A stretch of 17,689 nucleotides of DNA, from assembly GCA_947460065.1 (NCBI GenBank), contig CANHGF010000011.1, forward strand, positions 1 through 17,689. The letters are read 5' to 3'. Numbering within the stretch: position 1 is the first letter of the stretch; the number at the start of each line of letters is the position of its first letter. A program made the position numbers and the translations under genes. Shown here piece after piece: positions 16,855 through 17,689 of this stretch. The notes under the pieces are model-generated. The model did not search any database, was not told where the DNA came from, and saw only the letters and a program-made list of their open reading frames with translations. The DNA comes from Comamonadaceae bacterium (GTDB lineage: Bacteria; Pseudomonadota; Gammaproteobacteria; Burkholderiales; Burkholderiaceae_C).

Positions 16855-17574
16855 TCAGCGCTCCAAGACCTCGAGCAGGCGGTCGAGGCCGCCCTCATTG
16901 ATGGCCACCATGGCTTGGGCGCGGACCGCCGGCTTGGCGTGGTAGGCCACCGACAGCCCGGCTTGGCCCATCATGGGTAGGTCGTTGGCACCGTCGCCCA
17001 TCGCAATGGCCTGGGCCGGCAAGATGTTGAGCTGGCTGCAGGTCTGCAGCAGCATGCGTTTTTTTTCTTCGCCATCGCAAATATCGCCCCAGGGCTGATC
17101 GACCATGCGGCCGGTCAGAGCCCCGCCTTCGAGCTCGAGCACATTGGAGCGGGTGTGGTCTATGCCCAGCCGGTCGCGGATGCGGTCTGTAAAGAAGGTA
17201 AAGCCGCCGGAGACCAGCAGCACCTTCATGCCCACCGCCTTGCAGGCTTGCACCAGCTCGGCCGCGCCCGGGTTCAGACGCAGGCGCTCGTCGTAGACGC
17301 GCTGCATGTCGGCCACGCTCACGCCCTTGAGCAAAGCCACGCGGCGGCGCAGGCTTTCCTTGTAGTCGGCAATCTCACCGCGCATGGCCGCCTCAGTGAT
17401 GGCCGCCACCTCGGCCTTCTTGCCCACCGCATCGGCAATCTCGTCCACACACTCGATGTTGATCAGCGTGGAGTCCATGTCAAAGGCGATCAGTTTGAAG
17501 TCGCTCAGGCGTCGCTGGGTCAGGGGGGTGTTCAGGACCAGGCCAGGGGCGGCATTGGGGAGGGCAGGGGTCAT
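16855..17574 (-). CDS. serB: Phosphoserine phosphatase
   Basis: This enzyme carries out the last step of serine biosynthesis, hydrolysing L-phosphoserine. The HAD motifs are intact: FDMDSTLI (31-38) with nucleophile D32 and acid/base D34, the SerB-specific E41 region ECVDEIAD, VSGGFTFF with S122, and motif IV GDGAND (193-198). At about 239 residues it lacks the N-terminal regulatory extension of the 322-residue E. coli enzyme, as in many betaproteobacteria. The frame extends two codons to a TTG at 17580, but the ATG at 17574 is preferred. No strong Shine-Dalgarno sequence is visible. The start lies only six bases after the stop of the upstream PIN-domain gene, so translation may be coupled to it. 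Confidence 0.95.
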   Translation of the reverse strand: MTPALPNAAPGLVLNTPLTQRRLSDFKLIAFDMDSTLINIECVDEIADAVGKKAEVAAITEAAMRGEIADYKESLRRRVALLKGVSVADMQRVYDERLRLNPGAAELVQACKAVGMKVLLVSGGFTFFTDRIRDRLGIDHTRSNVLELEGGALTGRMVDQPWGDICDGEEKKRMLLQTCSQLNILPAQAIAMGDGANDLPMMGQAGLSVAYHAKPAVRAQAMVAINEGGLDRLLEVLER

Positions 17575-17580
17575 GGTCAA

Positions 17581-17689
17581 TCAGATCAGGATCACAGTGT
17601 CGGAGTAGGAGGCCACCTGGGCGTCGTGCGTGATCAGGTGCAGCGGTTCGGTCAGGGCCTGGGCTACCAGCAGGCGGTCAAAGGGGTCA
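17581..17689 (-). CDS. C-terminal fragment of a PIN-domain (VapC-like) protein, cut by the window edge
   Basis: Translating the minus strand from 17688 to the TGA at 17581-17583 gives 35 residues beginning DPFDRLLVAQALTEPLHLIT and then HDAQVASYSDTVILI. The DPFDRLL..QA motif followed by a short hydrophobic strand, an acidic residue and Y.D is typical of the C-terminal part of PIN-domain ribonucleases, where the first D is a metal ligand. Most such bacterial proteins are VapC toxins of type II toxin-antitoxin systems. The start and any antitoxin gene would lie beyond position 17689, so whether it is a complete toxin is unknown. The stop is six bases from the serB start. Confidence 0.8.
   Translation of the reverse strand, partial: DPFDRLLVAQALTEPLHLITHDAQVASYSDTVILI

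Overview
The window is chromosomal DNA from a GC-rich bacterium, most likely a betaproteobacterium of the order Burkholderiales (a Comamonadaceae-like lineage). This rests on the high GC content, the codon use, the protein sequences (SerB without the N-terminal extension of the E. coli enzyme, zinc-finger TrxC, PRTase-tailed RecQ) and a compact ugp operon. No database search was possible. I see no rRNA, tRNA, CRISPR array, insertion sequence or prophage.

Layout. (1) 9-3277, minus strand: a RecQ-family helicase with a degenerate phosphoribosyltransferase-like tail, and upstream of it an exported CapA-type metallophosphatase-like protein. (2) 3278-3728: an intergenic region between divergent genes with an AT-rich core. 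(3) 3729-6027, plus strand: a two-gene unit made of a small single-pass membrane protein and a potassium-channel-like protein with two complete voltage-sensor domains in tandem before one pore. This channel is the most unusual object in the window. (4) 6024-13422, minus strand: the glycerol-phosphate operon ugpB-ugpA-ugpE-ugpC-ugpQ, a HAD phosphatase gene coupled to ugpQ by an ATGA overlap, then glpK. Together they import glycerol-3-phosphate and its diesters, hydrolyse the diesters, and process glycerol and glycerol-3-phosphate inside the cell. (5) 13627-14082, plus: a small membrane-anchored protein of unknown role. (6) About 14111-14680, minus: an exported NlpC/P60 peptidase. (7) 14887-16075, plus: phosphatidylserine decarboxylase (psd) and a small hypothetical gene. 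(8) 16086-16312: tandem REP-like palindromic repeats with a period near 100 bp, lying between converging genes. (9) 16320-17689, minus: trxC, serB and the C-terminal end of a PIN-domain protein running off the window.

Genes are tightly packed. The ugp genes overlap or lie a few bases apart, and the channel gene and glpK converge with stop codons that share CTAG. A good sigma70-like promoter is visible before ugpB, and weaker candidates lie before capA, glpK, the 13627 gene and the NlpC gene. Several short palindromes or hairpins (between ugpB and ugpA, at the end of the HAD gene, upstream of psd) may be regulatory. Lipid headgroup metabolism (psd) and recovery of phospholipid breakdown products (ugp/glpK) are near each other, but nothing shows that they are co-regulated.
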